This document shows positions 44,594 to 55,808 of a stretch of 64,000 nucleotides of DNA, one piece after another. The notes beneath the pieces were generated by a model, which was not told the origin of the DNA, made no database searches, and was given only the letters and a program-made list of their open reading frames with translations. The stretch comes from Nicotiana tabacum (lineage: Eukaryota; Streptophyta; Magnoliopsida; Solanales; Solanaceae). The first letter of the stretch is position 1. Every line of letters starts with the position of its first letter. The stretch spans positions 184,729,276-184,793,275 of the forward strand of contig NC_134087.1 in the NCBI RefSeq assembly GCF_000715075.1, read 5' to 3'. The translations under genes were made by a program, and so were the position numbers.

Positions 44594-46476
44594 ATCCTGG
44601 GGATAACTCGTGATGCAGGAAAGGTGGCAGGACAGGTCTACCCGGACTCCTGTCTAGTTGGGAATGGCGTGGCCTCCCAGTTTCGAAGCTTGGCGTTTGG
44701 CCCCACATATAGCATCTCAGTGGTGCTTGTGCCTTCTCCTGGTTGGACCATGTGAGCTTCTTAGAGCATTTCTCTCATTGCCCCACATATCTCCTCGATC
44801 TCTTCAGCCGTGAAAACCTCATCGTCTTCTTCTTTGATGTATTTTGGTCCGACGAAAGTTTCATATAAATCCGGCAATGGCCGAGGCAGTTTCCAACCCT
44901 CATTTTTCCTCTTCTTTGCCCACTCTTCATCTTTTGGAGTGGGTTGAAAACCTATCCCAAAAAGTTTCTTGGCGGAAGGCAAGGTGATGGGTTCTGTTAT
45001 TCCTTGCAGTGTTCGTCCGAGCCCTTTCCCTGGCCTGAATCCATGTCGGATCATTTCTTTAGCCACCATGATTGAGGCATTAGACAAGAAAGGCTGGGGG
45101 CAAGGTCTTCCTTCTTCATACTGCTCTGCTAGCACAACTTCGAAAGCCTGATAAACTGTGTGCTCGCTCCCTTCCCTTGGTTCAAGATATGGGATGGATG
45201 GGTCCCGATAAATAGATTGTTCGTCTTCTCCGTGGACCACAATTTCCCGGTCTTCGTACTCAAACTTCACCATTTGGTGAAGAGTGGAAGGCACAGTCCC
45301 TGCCGCATGAATCCAAGGTCTGCCGAGGAGAAAATTGTAAGACGTATCCATGTCAAGCACCTGGAAAGTTATTTCAAACTCCACTGGTCCTATAGTCAAC
45401 ACCAAGTCTATTTCCCCGAGGGTATCCCTCTTGACGCCATCAAAAGCCCTTACGCAGACATTATTGGGGCGGATTCTTCTGGTCCCAATTTCCATTCTCT
45501 GCAGTGTGGAGAGCGGACAAATGTCAATACCTGATCCTCCATCCAACATTACCCGCTTGACGTAGTAGTCCTCGCATTTAACTGTCAGATGTAAGGCTTT
45601 GTTGTGAGCTGCTCCCTCTGGAGGTAAGTCGTTCTTGCTGAAAGAAACCTGGTTAACGGCGAAGAACCTCTCTATCATCCGTTCCAGTTGTTCGACTGAG
45701 GTTTCAACTGGTACGTATGCTTCGTTCAGGGTCTTGAGCAAGATCTTTTGGTGCTCGGCCAACCTCATCAGCAGTGATAGCATGGACACTTGCTCGGGGC
45801 ACTTGCGTAGTTGATCTACCACTTCGTAGTCTGGCATTTTCATCTTTTGGAAGAAAACTTCCGCTTCTTCAACGCTTACTGGCTTCTTCGGTGGGAAACG
45901 TCTCCGTGTGGCGTTGTTTAACTCTTGAGTGTTCGAATACCTTCCAATGAAAGTATTCTCCGGAAGTTCTCCCGTGACTTCTCTACCTTTGTACGTAACC
46001 AACGTTCTTTGATAGTTCCATGGTACTGTGGAAGGGTTTGTCATCGGCTTTTGTGGCACGCGTCCGATAACCACTGGCTCATTCAGCCGAGGTGGTTGAA
46101 TCGTCCCCCGGACCACATAGGCCCCTTTTGGTACGCACATTGGTTTTGCCCTTTTGACCTCGAAACTCTGCGGCTTCTCTGCTCGACCTCGTGGAACGTA
46201 AAGAACTTCATTCCTCACAGGGACCATCGTCACTGTCTTTTCCTCGCCCTTCTCTTTGGGCTCAACCTTGATAGTATTGTCCTTCTTTTCCCCTTTCTCT
46301 AGCTTCGGGGTGGTTTTAGGCCTTTTCCCTGCATCGACGATGGAGATTATAGCTTTTAAAGCAGGATCAAATTCTTTGTCCTCGCAAATCATTCCAATCA
46401 ACGGCCCGTTATTGTGAGCGGGCAACGGGTTGTTAGTCACATTTGGGACCTCCTCGTCCCTTAGTACTATCTTCCC
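44594..46476 (-). pseudogene. E4 protease and G-patch region
   Basis: Middle of gag-pol, read from just after the gag TAG. An acidic/basic linker (about 46390-45900) is followed by an aspartic-protease domain: MLDGGSGIDICPLSTL (active-site region with DGGS, about 45555) and LLGRPWIHAAG (about 45320). Next is a G-patch-like motif, MIRHGFRPGKGLGRTLQG (about 45060-45000), then GFQPTPKDEEW and an acidic end. The protease would cut the polyprotein; G-patch domains bind RNA or helicases and also follow the protease in betaretroviruses. Stops TAA at 44761 and TAG at 44638 interrupt the last part before the intron. The DGGS form differs from the usual DTG/DSG, but the neighbouring hydrophobic pattern fits. 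Confidence 0.8.
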
Positions 46477-48180
46477 CTACTCTATTAAATTCTTGACTAC
46501 CCTTCTCAAAGCCCAGCAGTCATTTGTATCGTGCCCTTCTGCTCCTGAATGATAGGCGCACCTAACACTGGTTTTGTAAGCAGGTGATGTCGGATTGTGC
46601 CTTGTCTGAGGGACTGGCTGCAGGAAACCCAACTGGACTAGCTTTGGGAACAAAGTAGAATATGGTTCATCGATGGGTGTGAAAGTCCGTCTTCTAGGTG
46701 GTTCCTGAGGGCGGAAGTTATTTTGAGGAGGCTGTGGATTATAGTGGTTGCAGTAGGGAGGCTGATTTCTGGGAGGTGGAGCTTGGCCTCGATTGGCTTG
46801 CTGTGGCGGATGGACATAGGGGTGGGTATTCATGACCATGTAGGGTTGAGGAGCATATGTCACATTTTGGTGGGGGTAGTAGTGTTGTGGGGTTCTTTCT
46901 GGAAAACGGGGCCTGGGATTACGATATTCCCTTGCTTCTGATGCCGCCATGGACGTTTCTTCCTTTTTCTTCCCTCTTGCCATTCCTCCGGACCCGCTTT
47001 GGACGGCTTGGGAGGTTGCCCTTATGGCTGCCTGACTTAAGATTCTATCCGTTTTCAAACCGTTCTCCACCATCTCCCCGATCTTGATTGCTTCCGCGAA
47101 AGGCTTTCCCATGACTGACATCATATTCTGGAAATAGTCTGATTCTTGAGCCTGGAGAAAAGTAGTGACCATTTCTATCTCATCCATGGGAGGCTTTACC
47201 CTCGATGCCTGCTCGCGCCACTTAATAGCATATTCTCTGAAGCTTTCTGAATGTTTCTTCTTCAAGTTTGACAGAGAATTTCGGTCTGGTGCAATGTCGA
47301 TGTTATACTGGAATTGTCTCACAAAATATCTGGCGAGATCATCCCATATATGCCATCGAGATATGTCTTGGTCCATATACCATTCTGAGGCTATTCCTAC
47401 CAGACTTTCCCCGAAGTATGCCATTAGCAATTCCTCTTTGCCGCCGGCTCCCCGCAACTGGTTGCAATACTTCTTGAGATGAGCAATGGGGTCGCCGTGC
47501 CCGTCATACTTCTCAAACTTTGGGGTTTTGAAACCCACGGGTAGGTGCACGTGAGGGAACATGCATAGATCGGTATAGGAGACACTCTTCTGTCCGCTTA
47601 AACCTTGCATGTTTTTCAAACTCTGCTCAAGGCTCCTCATTCTTTTTGCCATCTCATCTTGTTCAGCAGTTTTGGGGTTTTGATCCTGCCCAGGTGAAAA
47701 CCCGCATTGAGGCTGTGGAGGATGAGTGCTGGTGGCGAACCGAGTTGGTTCCAGGGAGAAGGATGGTGCTTGGAATGTGAATGAGGATGAGTCAAAATTT
47801 GGCTTGTGTGTAGCGGGTTGTGCCACGATCGGACAGGGAGGTGCTGTGAATACGTTCGTAGCTACATCTGTTGTTGACATCCGGGGATAAGAATCAGAGG
47901 GCGATCCAGCAGAGAAGGCCGAAATGGATGGGTACCCGAATGGGGTAGCCGGATAGCTTATTGGGACGTTGGAAGTCCCACTTGTCCTGGAGAACAACTC
48001 AGGGAACCCAGGGATAACACTTGGTGGCTCTTTTTCGTTATTCCAGTCATCCAACATTTCCAACATGCGGAGCCGCAGGATTCTATTTTCCTCCGCAGTT
48101 GCGGATTCGGGCGTGAGGATGGCCGAGATTGAACTCTTCTCGGAAATAGGAACTGTCGGCAAAGGAATTTCTGAAGACAT
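46477..48180 (-). pseudogene. E4 gag (567 aa, ends at a premature TAG)
   Basis: Structural polyprotein of the element particle. A Ser/Pro-rich N-terminus is followed by a short coiled-coil-like stretch, the gag core from about residue 200 (KFEKYDGHGDPIAHLKKYCN, NIDIAPDRNSLSNLKKKH, FREYAIKWREQASRVKPPM), a Pro/Gln/His-rich linker, and the zinc-knuckle variant CAYHSGAEGHDTNDC (CX2HX5HX4C). The TAG at 46477 follows NLIE; the frame continues without a shift into GKIVLRDEEVP and the protease, so in the original element gag and pol were one frame. A Gln codon is likely at this site (CAG-to-TAG). Programmed read-through is possible in principle but less likely given nine other stops. The start ATG at 48180 lies about 360 bases after motif copy b. 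Closely related to the gag of E1 and E2. Confidence 0.88.
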
Positions 48181-48544
48181 TTCTATGCTTCCCTTTGATC
48201 TTGTGAAGTAAGTGTGAGTACCCCCTCTTGACTTAACAACAGGTAATTGAACACTCCCTTTCGACCTCGTGAAGTATGAATGTGAGGCCAGACCTTCACC
48301 AAACCAACCGCCTTTTCTAAAACCTGGAAGGACTCAACGACAAACGAACGGTTAGTTCGAAACAAATAACAGATAGGTAATCTCATGTTGGGGCATGATG
48401 CACCTATATAGTTAAGTGAATTCCTACATGTTTCCTTTTAGGCTTCCCCTTTATTTTATTATTATTATTTTTTTTCATTTTTCTTTCTTTCTCTTTGTTC
48501 CCCTTTTTTTATTACTGTTTTCAATATTTGCAGTTAAAAATGTG

Positions 48545-48608
48545 ACCGGATCCGATGAGGATTGCCTACGTATCACGATGCCGCGTGAATCAGATCATTA
48601 CGTAGTTC
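48545..48608 (-). other. Structured motif, copy b (E4)
   Basis: Minus strand GAACTACGTA ... CTGATTCACG ... CGTGATACGTAGGCAATCC. The inner stem TCACG / CGTGA surrounds a 6-base loop (48573-48588); the outer CTACGTA / TACGTAG gives up to 7 pairs. It lies between ORF1 and gag. Confidence 0.78.
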
Positions 48609-48759
48609 GAAACAGATGAGTGTAAAAGAAGCACACATTTTATTACTGAACAATCTATTACAAACTAACATTCTTGAAAAAAGGAAAATAACAAGCCTTG
48701 AAAAAAGTACAGACTCAACAGACTAATACACCTTGATGCAAAAGACGGACAGACTCGAC

Positions 48760-50796
48760 CTATGAATACATTAAGGTTTCGAGAATTGGCACCCGCGGGG
48801 CATCGTTCGGCCTCGCCGCGGTCCTAGGTGTGAGATCCCTTTCCAGTTGTTCCAGCTCATGCATGGTCTGCTTGACATAAACCATCACTGCTGAGAGAAC
48901 GGTAATGCTGGTCATGTTTTCACACCGTAGACACCGTCGGATGATGGCATGGGCAATGGTCCTTATCTTATCCCTGGTTTGCCTCTTTTGTTTGAGTAAG
49001 TGCTCTATTTGATCATTACGGGCTGTCATAACCCGAGAATCCTGGAGGCATTGATTTTGTCACTGCTGAATTTCTACTTCCATCCGGGCTAAGAGCTTGC
49101 GGCAATGTCTATTTTCAACTCCCAGGGTTCGGGTTTGCTCAAATGCTCTATCCACCTTTTCCTTTAGATTGGCAATGGTTCGCTCGTGATCCCTTTCCAA
49201 CTGCCGCAGGTGCCGGTTACGTTTTTCTGTCCTTCTTGCCCAGTGTGCTTCGAGCCCTGCTATGGTATTTTCTGACTCACTCCGGCACTCCCCAATTTCC
49301 GTCCTTAAAGCTTTTATCAATCGTTCATCCGACCGGCTCCTTTGTTGGTTATCAACATCTATCCTCATCTGTTTGATCTGGGCCCTGAGCATCTCGTTTT
49401 CCTGAGTCAACCTGTTCTTTTCTCCCAGATCGGTAGCAACTTGCACGTCATGCTCATATTTCAGACCTTCCACTTGTTGCTTCAACTTGCTGATTTCGGT
49501 ACGATAGCCTCTTTCTTTTGCCAACCAATCCCACTGCTTTTGCGATGACTCGGCGAAATTCAGGATATGGGGTCTTTTAGCCGGCCTTTCATGTTCGAGT
49601 TCTCTTCTGTACCATGCAAGGTAACCTGACGCCATTTCACTTTTGGCCCGATCCTGCACACAAGTATCTGCTTTCAAATATTGACATTCATTCCATATCT
49701 GGCGGATTTTTGCTTCAGGAAATTGTCCGTCAGGACTTATCTCAATTGTTTGAGCACTAAGATCTTCCTCGTGTGGTACTATCTGGTATCTTCCGAGTTG
49801 TCTCAAGACTCGGCAGGGCGCGTACGGTTGAATGCTCTTAAGTCCCATCAGTAGGAAATGAGTTCTAGTTGTTGGCATATACATGACCTCATCAACAGGC
49901 AACCATCCCAGTGTCCACTGTATTTGGCTGGCAGTAAGAGCTTGAAAGAATGAAGTCCATGACATAACTCCTTTGGGAAGACTGATCTCTTTGGTTCTCA
50001 TGTAAAACTCTTTTATGCAAGTTTTCTCCGAGGAACCATGGCTCAAAAGCTCGGAACGATGGCAGAGATGTTCTGTCATCTATATTTGTAGCAGCAAGTT
50101 ACAACCTTCGAAGAAATTCCCCCCAGCTTTGCAGGCTGTGAGAGCTCGAAAGATATCGGACACCACCATAGGCGCGAGAGTACTGTCATTTTGAGTGAGT
50201 AAAGTACTGACGACCCCAGATATTTTCAGATCAATATTCCCATCTTTCCCCGGAAATACCAGAAGGCCCAAAAATGTTATCATGAAAGCCACCCGTCTGT
50301 GCTTATCCCACTTCTGACGACTACCTTTGTTGCATGGCTTGTTAATCAGATTGTTGAATCCTCCTACATGACCATACCTGTCGTATATGAAGCATGAATT
50401 ACAAAAACCGGCAGCCAAATCTGGGTTGTGGACCGTCCTGGGTATTTTTAGTGAGTCTAGAAATCGATGCACCGTGACAGTTCTTGGGGCGACCAGGTAT
50501 CTTTGCCTTAATGGAAGTTCAGCATTTCCGATGTACCCAGCCATTTCCTCCAGAGTCGGGGTGAGTTCAAAATCGGAGAAGTGGAAAACATTGTGCGCTG
50601 GGTCCCAGTAAGTGACCAAAGCTCTTATGATATCTCCCCGAGGTTGGATTTCCAGTAAACCCGTGAGACCTTTCAGATATTTCTTGACCTCATCTTGCCC
50701 TTCAGCACCTAGATCATTCCACCATAGCCGTAACTTGACAGGGATTTTAGTCATTATCGAAAAGTGTTCGTTTTGCATTGTGCTCATCCTGCACAT
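48760..50796 (-). pseudogene. E4 ORF1: plant-mobile-domain-like protein with coiled coil
   Basis: The extra ORF found upstream of gag in Ogre elements; its function is unknown. The first part (about residues 1-330) resembles the plant mobile domain / DUF7745 type (IPVKLRLWWNDLG, ALVTYWDPAHNVFHFSDFEL, GFCNSCFIYDRYG). From about residue 400 to 580 there is a long charged heptad-rich coiled coil (KLKQQVEGLKYEHDV, LRAQIKQMRIDVDN), followed by a short tail. A TAG at 50080 and a TGA at 49060 interrupt it, but all three stretches stay in one frame and the natural end is TAG at 48760. It may help RNA packaging or host interaction; that is speculation. Confidence 0.8.
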
Positions 50797-50877
50797 TTAT
50801 TAAGGTGACTTTAAGCAAAATGACTCGACTCAAAAATATTTTGACTATATTTTTTCTAAAAGAAAAAGATCAGATTT

Positions 50878-51250
50878 TCGAACACGGCCTTTCAGCACTT
50901 CGGGGATGAAGATTTTAAGGCTGTGAGGGTCAACTTATCAAAACTCTAAAAGACGACCGAAAGTGGTCGTTTTATGCAAAATCAGCCTTCCGCCGTCCCT
51001 TGCGGGAACATTTTACTATTTTTGACAAAACAATCACTTGATTTATTTATGACTCTTTTAGTAGTAATGAAAACAACATGGGGAACATGGCCTCACATAG
51101 CCTCGGGGACGAGGATTCTAAGGCCGTTGGACAATTTGGTCAGAAAAATAAAAATGACCAATAATGGCCGTTTGTGCAAAGTCAGCCTTCCGGCGTCCCT
51201 TTGGGGAACATTCGGCTATCCTTGACGAAACGGCATCACCCGACTCATTC
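50878..51250 (-). repeat. Direct repeat in the E4 leader, two copies of about 190 bp
   Basis: About 50878-51070 and 51077-51250 share GGGGAYGARGATTYTAAGGC, CAGCCTTCCGSCGTCCCTT and GGGAACATT words. The first has a hairpin ACGACC / GGTCGT (50952 on); the second a weaker version. Confidence 0.75.
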
Positions 51251-51300
51251 ATGACGAAATTAAAATTCTAACATTTTGGCTATTTTGAAAAGAGGAGGTT

Positions 51301-51360
51301 GGACCCGATGAGGGTTGCCTACGTATCTCGCACCCTGCGAAAATCAAACCGGCGTAGTTC
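51301..51360 (-). other. Structured motif, copy a (E4)
   Basis: Minus strand GAACTACG ... TTTCGCA-GGG-TGCGAGA ... TACGTAGGCAACCC. The 7-bp inner stem (51326-51342) has one wobble; the outer is CTACG / CGTAG. It is the copy nearest the 5' LTR. Confidence 0.78.
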
Positions 51361-52385
51361 GGGCCAATCAAAGTCCTTTTTTTTCTTTTTTTTTGAATAA
51401 AATCTTTTAAAGAAAAGAAGGAACAACTATTTTTCAGGAATTTTATATATTTTTTTTATTTTATTTTTATTTTTAAGGAAATATTTATGAATTTTAAACT
51501 TCTTTTCACCTTTTTGAAACTTCGAAAATCTTTTAAAGAGATACTACAAATGAAACAATATATTTTTTTTGAATTTTGAATTTTCCCCCTTTTTTTACTT
51601 TTAAATAAATACCCTTTTTTGGATTTTGAAAGTGATTAAAAGGAATTTTTTTTATATGTTTTTTTTATATATGTAAATCAAACTAAAAGACAAACTTTGT
51701 TTTCATTTTTTTTTCTTTTAAAATTCCGGTGAGGTTTTGACACTACTTGGACATTGGTTTTATTTTTTCCAAAAATAAGTAATTATCTCCCTACGCTGCT
51801 ATTTTTCTTTCCCTTTTTTTGAATTTTTTTTTAGAAACCGGTCAGCATGTAGATCTGAAGCAAATAAATGCGCCAAACAAACGGGATGCAGCAGGATGGT
51901 CTTTTCATTTCAGGTTGCCTGTCCTAGACGGACCCAACCCCTGTGTTGAGTCCCCTATGTCAAATGCAACATGATGCAAATAAGCGTTCCTACTAGGGAT
52001 CCGGCATGAGGTTTTGTTATACTAGGTTTATAACCTGGGTATATGTTCTAGACTGTGTACCCGAGCGGACAACTCGAGTCGAGGAGGGGGCTACGTACCG
52101 GGGACCCGCGAGATCGTTCGGCTTTGTAACTTGTCCGGCCTCTTTCTTATTTCAGGTATTGACACTAACAGAATAGGGAGTCTCGACCAGCGAGCTTCTC
52201 CCCGGAGGTAAGAAGAGAAGGGTTTCGGCACAGTTTATATACAGTTCAGATAATATCAAAGCGGTAAAAGACAACATTTAGCACGTTATGCCAAAACATG
52301 TAATAAAGATCAGATAATAAAGCCAAATATAACAATTATTCTAAGCTCGAATTCTCGAACCCCGAACCGGAGGTTATAGGTTAAA
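51361..52385 (-). other. E4 leader between PBS and motif a
   Basis: Mainly T-rich on the plus strand (51365-51835), then a stretch (51840-52380) collinear with the E1 and E2 leaders just after the PBS, e.g. the GACGGACCCAACCCCTGTGTTGAG block. No gene seen. Confidence 0.65.
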
Positions 52386-52403
52386 TCCCCAGCAGAGTCG
52401 CCA
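52386..52403 (-). other. E4 primer-binding site
   Basis: Minus strand TGGCGACTCTGCTGGGGA, 4 bases from the LTR. Confidence 0.88.
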
Positions 52404-55400
52404 GAGCTGTCACACCTCCTTTTTGCGCGCCTACCCCGAAGGGTAAAATGCGCGAAAGTGTTTTTCCAATTTAAGTGACAATATTCGAAATGGGATTATT
52501 TATTTAATTCAGGGTCGCCACTTGGGAAAGGTTTGGCGTTTGGTGTCCCAAGTCACCGGTTTATCTTGAATCCCAAATCGAGGAAATTTTCGACTTTTCA
52601 AATGAAGTCTGCGAACCAGAAATTCTAAGTAAGGAATTCTGTTGACCCGAGGGAAGGTGTTAGGCACCCTCGAATCCCGTGGTTCTAGCACAGTCGCTTA
52701 AATTGTTATAATGGCTAAATATCTGATTTAAATACATGTTGTGACTTATGTGCTTTTATTAAGTTTAAACCGCTTTTATTATTATCATTTATTTTTTATA
52801 GAATTGCAACGTCGTGAAAATGCATCTCGAACCACGTCACAATCAATACACCCGTAGTTGTTAACACATTTCGATTCCGTTGAAATTTGAATTTGGGTCG
52901 CATAAATGCGCACCCGAATTTAAGAATGTAATCTTAATTAAGTCGCGCCTAAAGAGTCTAACGCGTTAATATCTGTGGGGAAGGCCGTGAAATTCACTTG
53001 AACGGCCCATCCCAAATTCTAAGTATTTTAATATGTACATTTATGAGGGCCCTGCAGTTCGTGCATGTTATTTGGCGAGGCTCATCTCATTTTTGAAAGG
53101 ATAAACCTACAACGACTATATTTTTCTATTATGTTTGTCTCTAAAAAATGGAAGAAAAGAAAATTCATGCTAATTAAATTACATGTATGGCCAACTCTGA
53201 TCCCTTGTCAATTATCGGATTAATTATCTGCGAGGCGAGGAATTCTGTACCTTATTGAACATGCTTTTAATTTGATAAAAGAGATTGTAGGCAAGGTGAA
53301 TAGCATGCTAAGCTCACACTAAACGTCCTTCGAGTTTGAATTTAAACTAATTTATTTAAATAGATTAATAGAATTAAACTACTAGAAGTTGTTACTAATG
53401 GGATTCGAAAGTAGTCCTATATACTGCCTAACGGGATTCGATAAAGTTAAAAATTCAAAAGATTCAAACTACGTTGTATTTAGCAAGGTTAGAGCATTCT
53501 ACCCTATACATACAACATATAACTGTAAGGAAATCTAGTTATCACTATGCCAACTATTCGTGCATTCCACAAATCACATGATTATATCATTCGTACAACC
53601 AAACAACTGTAAACCACGATACTAAAAACAGACTATACTTCAGTTAAGTACAAAAACTACCTATTGTTTTATGCTATTGAGTTACAACCTAGCAAGTTAC
53701 ACGAACCTAACAACATCTTACAAAACTGTAATTACTGCAGCAAATGATTAAACTTCTTCAACATCTTTCATTTCATGCTTTCACTGTTACAACAATACAA
53801 AATTCTAGTGTGTACCTGGATGCTGAAATGCAAAAGAAGAAGCAGAAGGTAGAGAAGTCAGCAACAGCAGCAAAGAGAAATGGCAGCAACAAAAATTTTA
53901 CAGCAGCAACAGTAGGGCAGAATCAAACCCCAGATGGACCACACAGAAATAGCCCAATGAAACAAATACCCAGTACCCAAACAAATCACACTCAGCAGAC
54001 TCAATTGGGACTCCGAAATACCAATGTTAATCAACAGGCAGTAATAGGTGAATCCGACACAATAATGGAACACAATTTCTGATTTTTCAAACAGAGAAAG
54101 AGGGTGAGGCAAAACAGAATTTCAACTTCAATGAAACAGCCTGAGTTTTCTTCTCCTTTTTTGATTTTTCAGAAATATCTTTTCTAATTTTAGAACTCCC
54201 TTGAACTCTCTACTCTCTTTTTCAGTTTTTTTAGCTTCTGTGTCTATCCCCTTAAACCAGTGGAAAACTTCTCTATTTATCCTAGCATCAACCCATTCAA
54301 CAGCCTGTTCGACAAACTCAATTCCCTCCCATGTTCTCCTGTTGTTCTTTCCACTCAAAAGATTAAAATAAAACCCCTCCCATGAGATTTCCCTGACAGG
54401 CCCTTTCTTTACTGCTAAAGTGGCATGTCTTTATTAAAGACATCAGACATGGGCAGTGTGGGCATGTCCTGACAGCACATGCTGTCCATTTCTACTCTAA
54501 TTCCCTAACTTCTGACAAAACACATGATGTTACTGGTTTCCAGCCATTAAAGGTACTCAATATGTCATTAATCCCACTATTGGTCAATTAATTCCATTAG
54601 ATGAATCAATGTTTTAATACTTTATTGCCAGCCCACTTGCCTTTAAGCTTTTAAAAGCTTTTACAACCTTAAACTAACCCTGAATCCACTGATTATTAAC
54701 CGTATTTCCCTAAGTTTATCAAACTGAAAATCCAAACTAATGGGAGTTCAAATTCACAACTACCCTAACTGAGTTCCAGCCTTTGTACTGCATCCAACAA
54801 ACCATTCACAGATAGTTTCAAACAATCAGTTAAACGACAATGGTTTGATCAATCATACGAAGCTTATCAGAATCAGGGCATTGGAACATTCAGTCCTATG
54901 AGACTAATCGACGTCGTTTATCTAATCGACTATACTAATTATAACGTGGAACAATTGGTCGATTAAACAAATAATACAAATAGGGCATCAAACTGTTCTC
55001 GACAATTTGCACGACACAGGGAAACTACAGGCATTATTGATTCGACGATATCAATCCAATTGAAATATGTATACCACTATACGGATTCAATATAATGAAT
55101 AAACAATCGACCAAATAAAAGGTCTTATGGATATGGAGAACAACTGACAACAGAAATCCCAAAATAAACAAACAAACTAAATAAACATGCCGATAAACTA
55201 ATCTAAACTAAAATAGACAACAAAAGGGAAAAACGAACAAACCAGAAAAGCTTAAACACAGATGACCCAGGCCTGAGCTTGATTTGCCCATTTGAGGTCG
55301 AACAGATCTTAATCGAGGTGTTCTCGACCGAGAACACTTCGATTAGGGTCTATTAGACCCCAAACTTCCGTTTAAATCTAAACAGACTCCGCAAATTCTT

Positions 55401-55544
55401 GTGTTCTAGGGTTTGAACCTTCAGATTTGGGGTTTTGGGATTTGTGGGTAGATTCGGACCAAACTAAGCTTGGTTTGGTCACGAGGAAGGTCAAGGGGAT
55501 ACCTGGTATGAATTTGGGGTAGGTCGGTGTAGATCGAGGTCCGG

Positions 55545-55570
55545 CTCAAATCTTCAAATGAAGATTCGAG
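55545..55570 (-). other. 11-bp hairpin in the E4 5' LTR
   Basis: CTCAAATCTTC / GAAGATTCGAG, one mismatch relative to the perfect 3' LTR copy. Confidence 0.6.
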
Positions 55571-55800
55571 ATGGTGGGGGAAGATTCGAGACCCAATGGT
55601 TTGTGGATTTGGATTCAGGGTGGTTGAGTGGTCCTAGGGTGTTAGTCTGGTGGCCGACGACGTTGATGCCGTCGGGTTTCAAACGAAAGGGGGCTAAGGC
55701 GGCTAGGGTTCTAAACCCAGGTCCGTCTCTGAAATGAGAGAGATGGAAGAACAGTGAGGAGGGGGGTCTGGCTCGGGGGGTGCGGGGTGAAGGAGGTAAG

Positions 55801-55808
55801 CTTATATA
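55801..55808 (-). promoter_or_regulatory. TATA box, E4 5' LTR
   Basis: TATATAAG on the minus strand, about 690 bases into the LTR from its U3 start; would drive the genomic transcript. Confidence 0.6.

Noticed and set aside
41094..50803. Many plus-strand open frames opposite gag-pol and ORF1
   Set aside because: Shadows of the minus-strand E4 genes; none has an independent domain.
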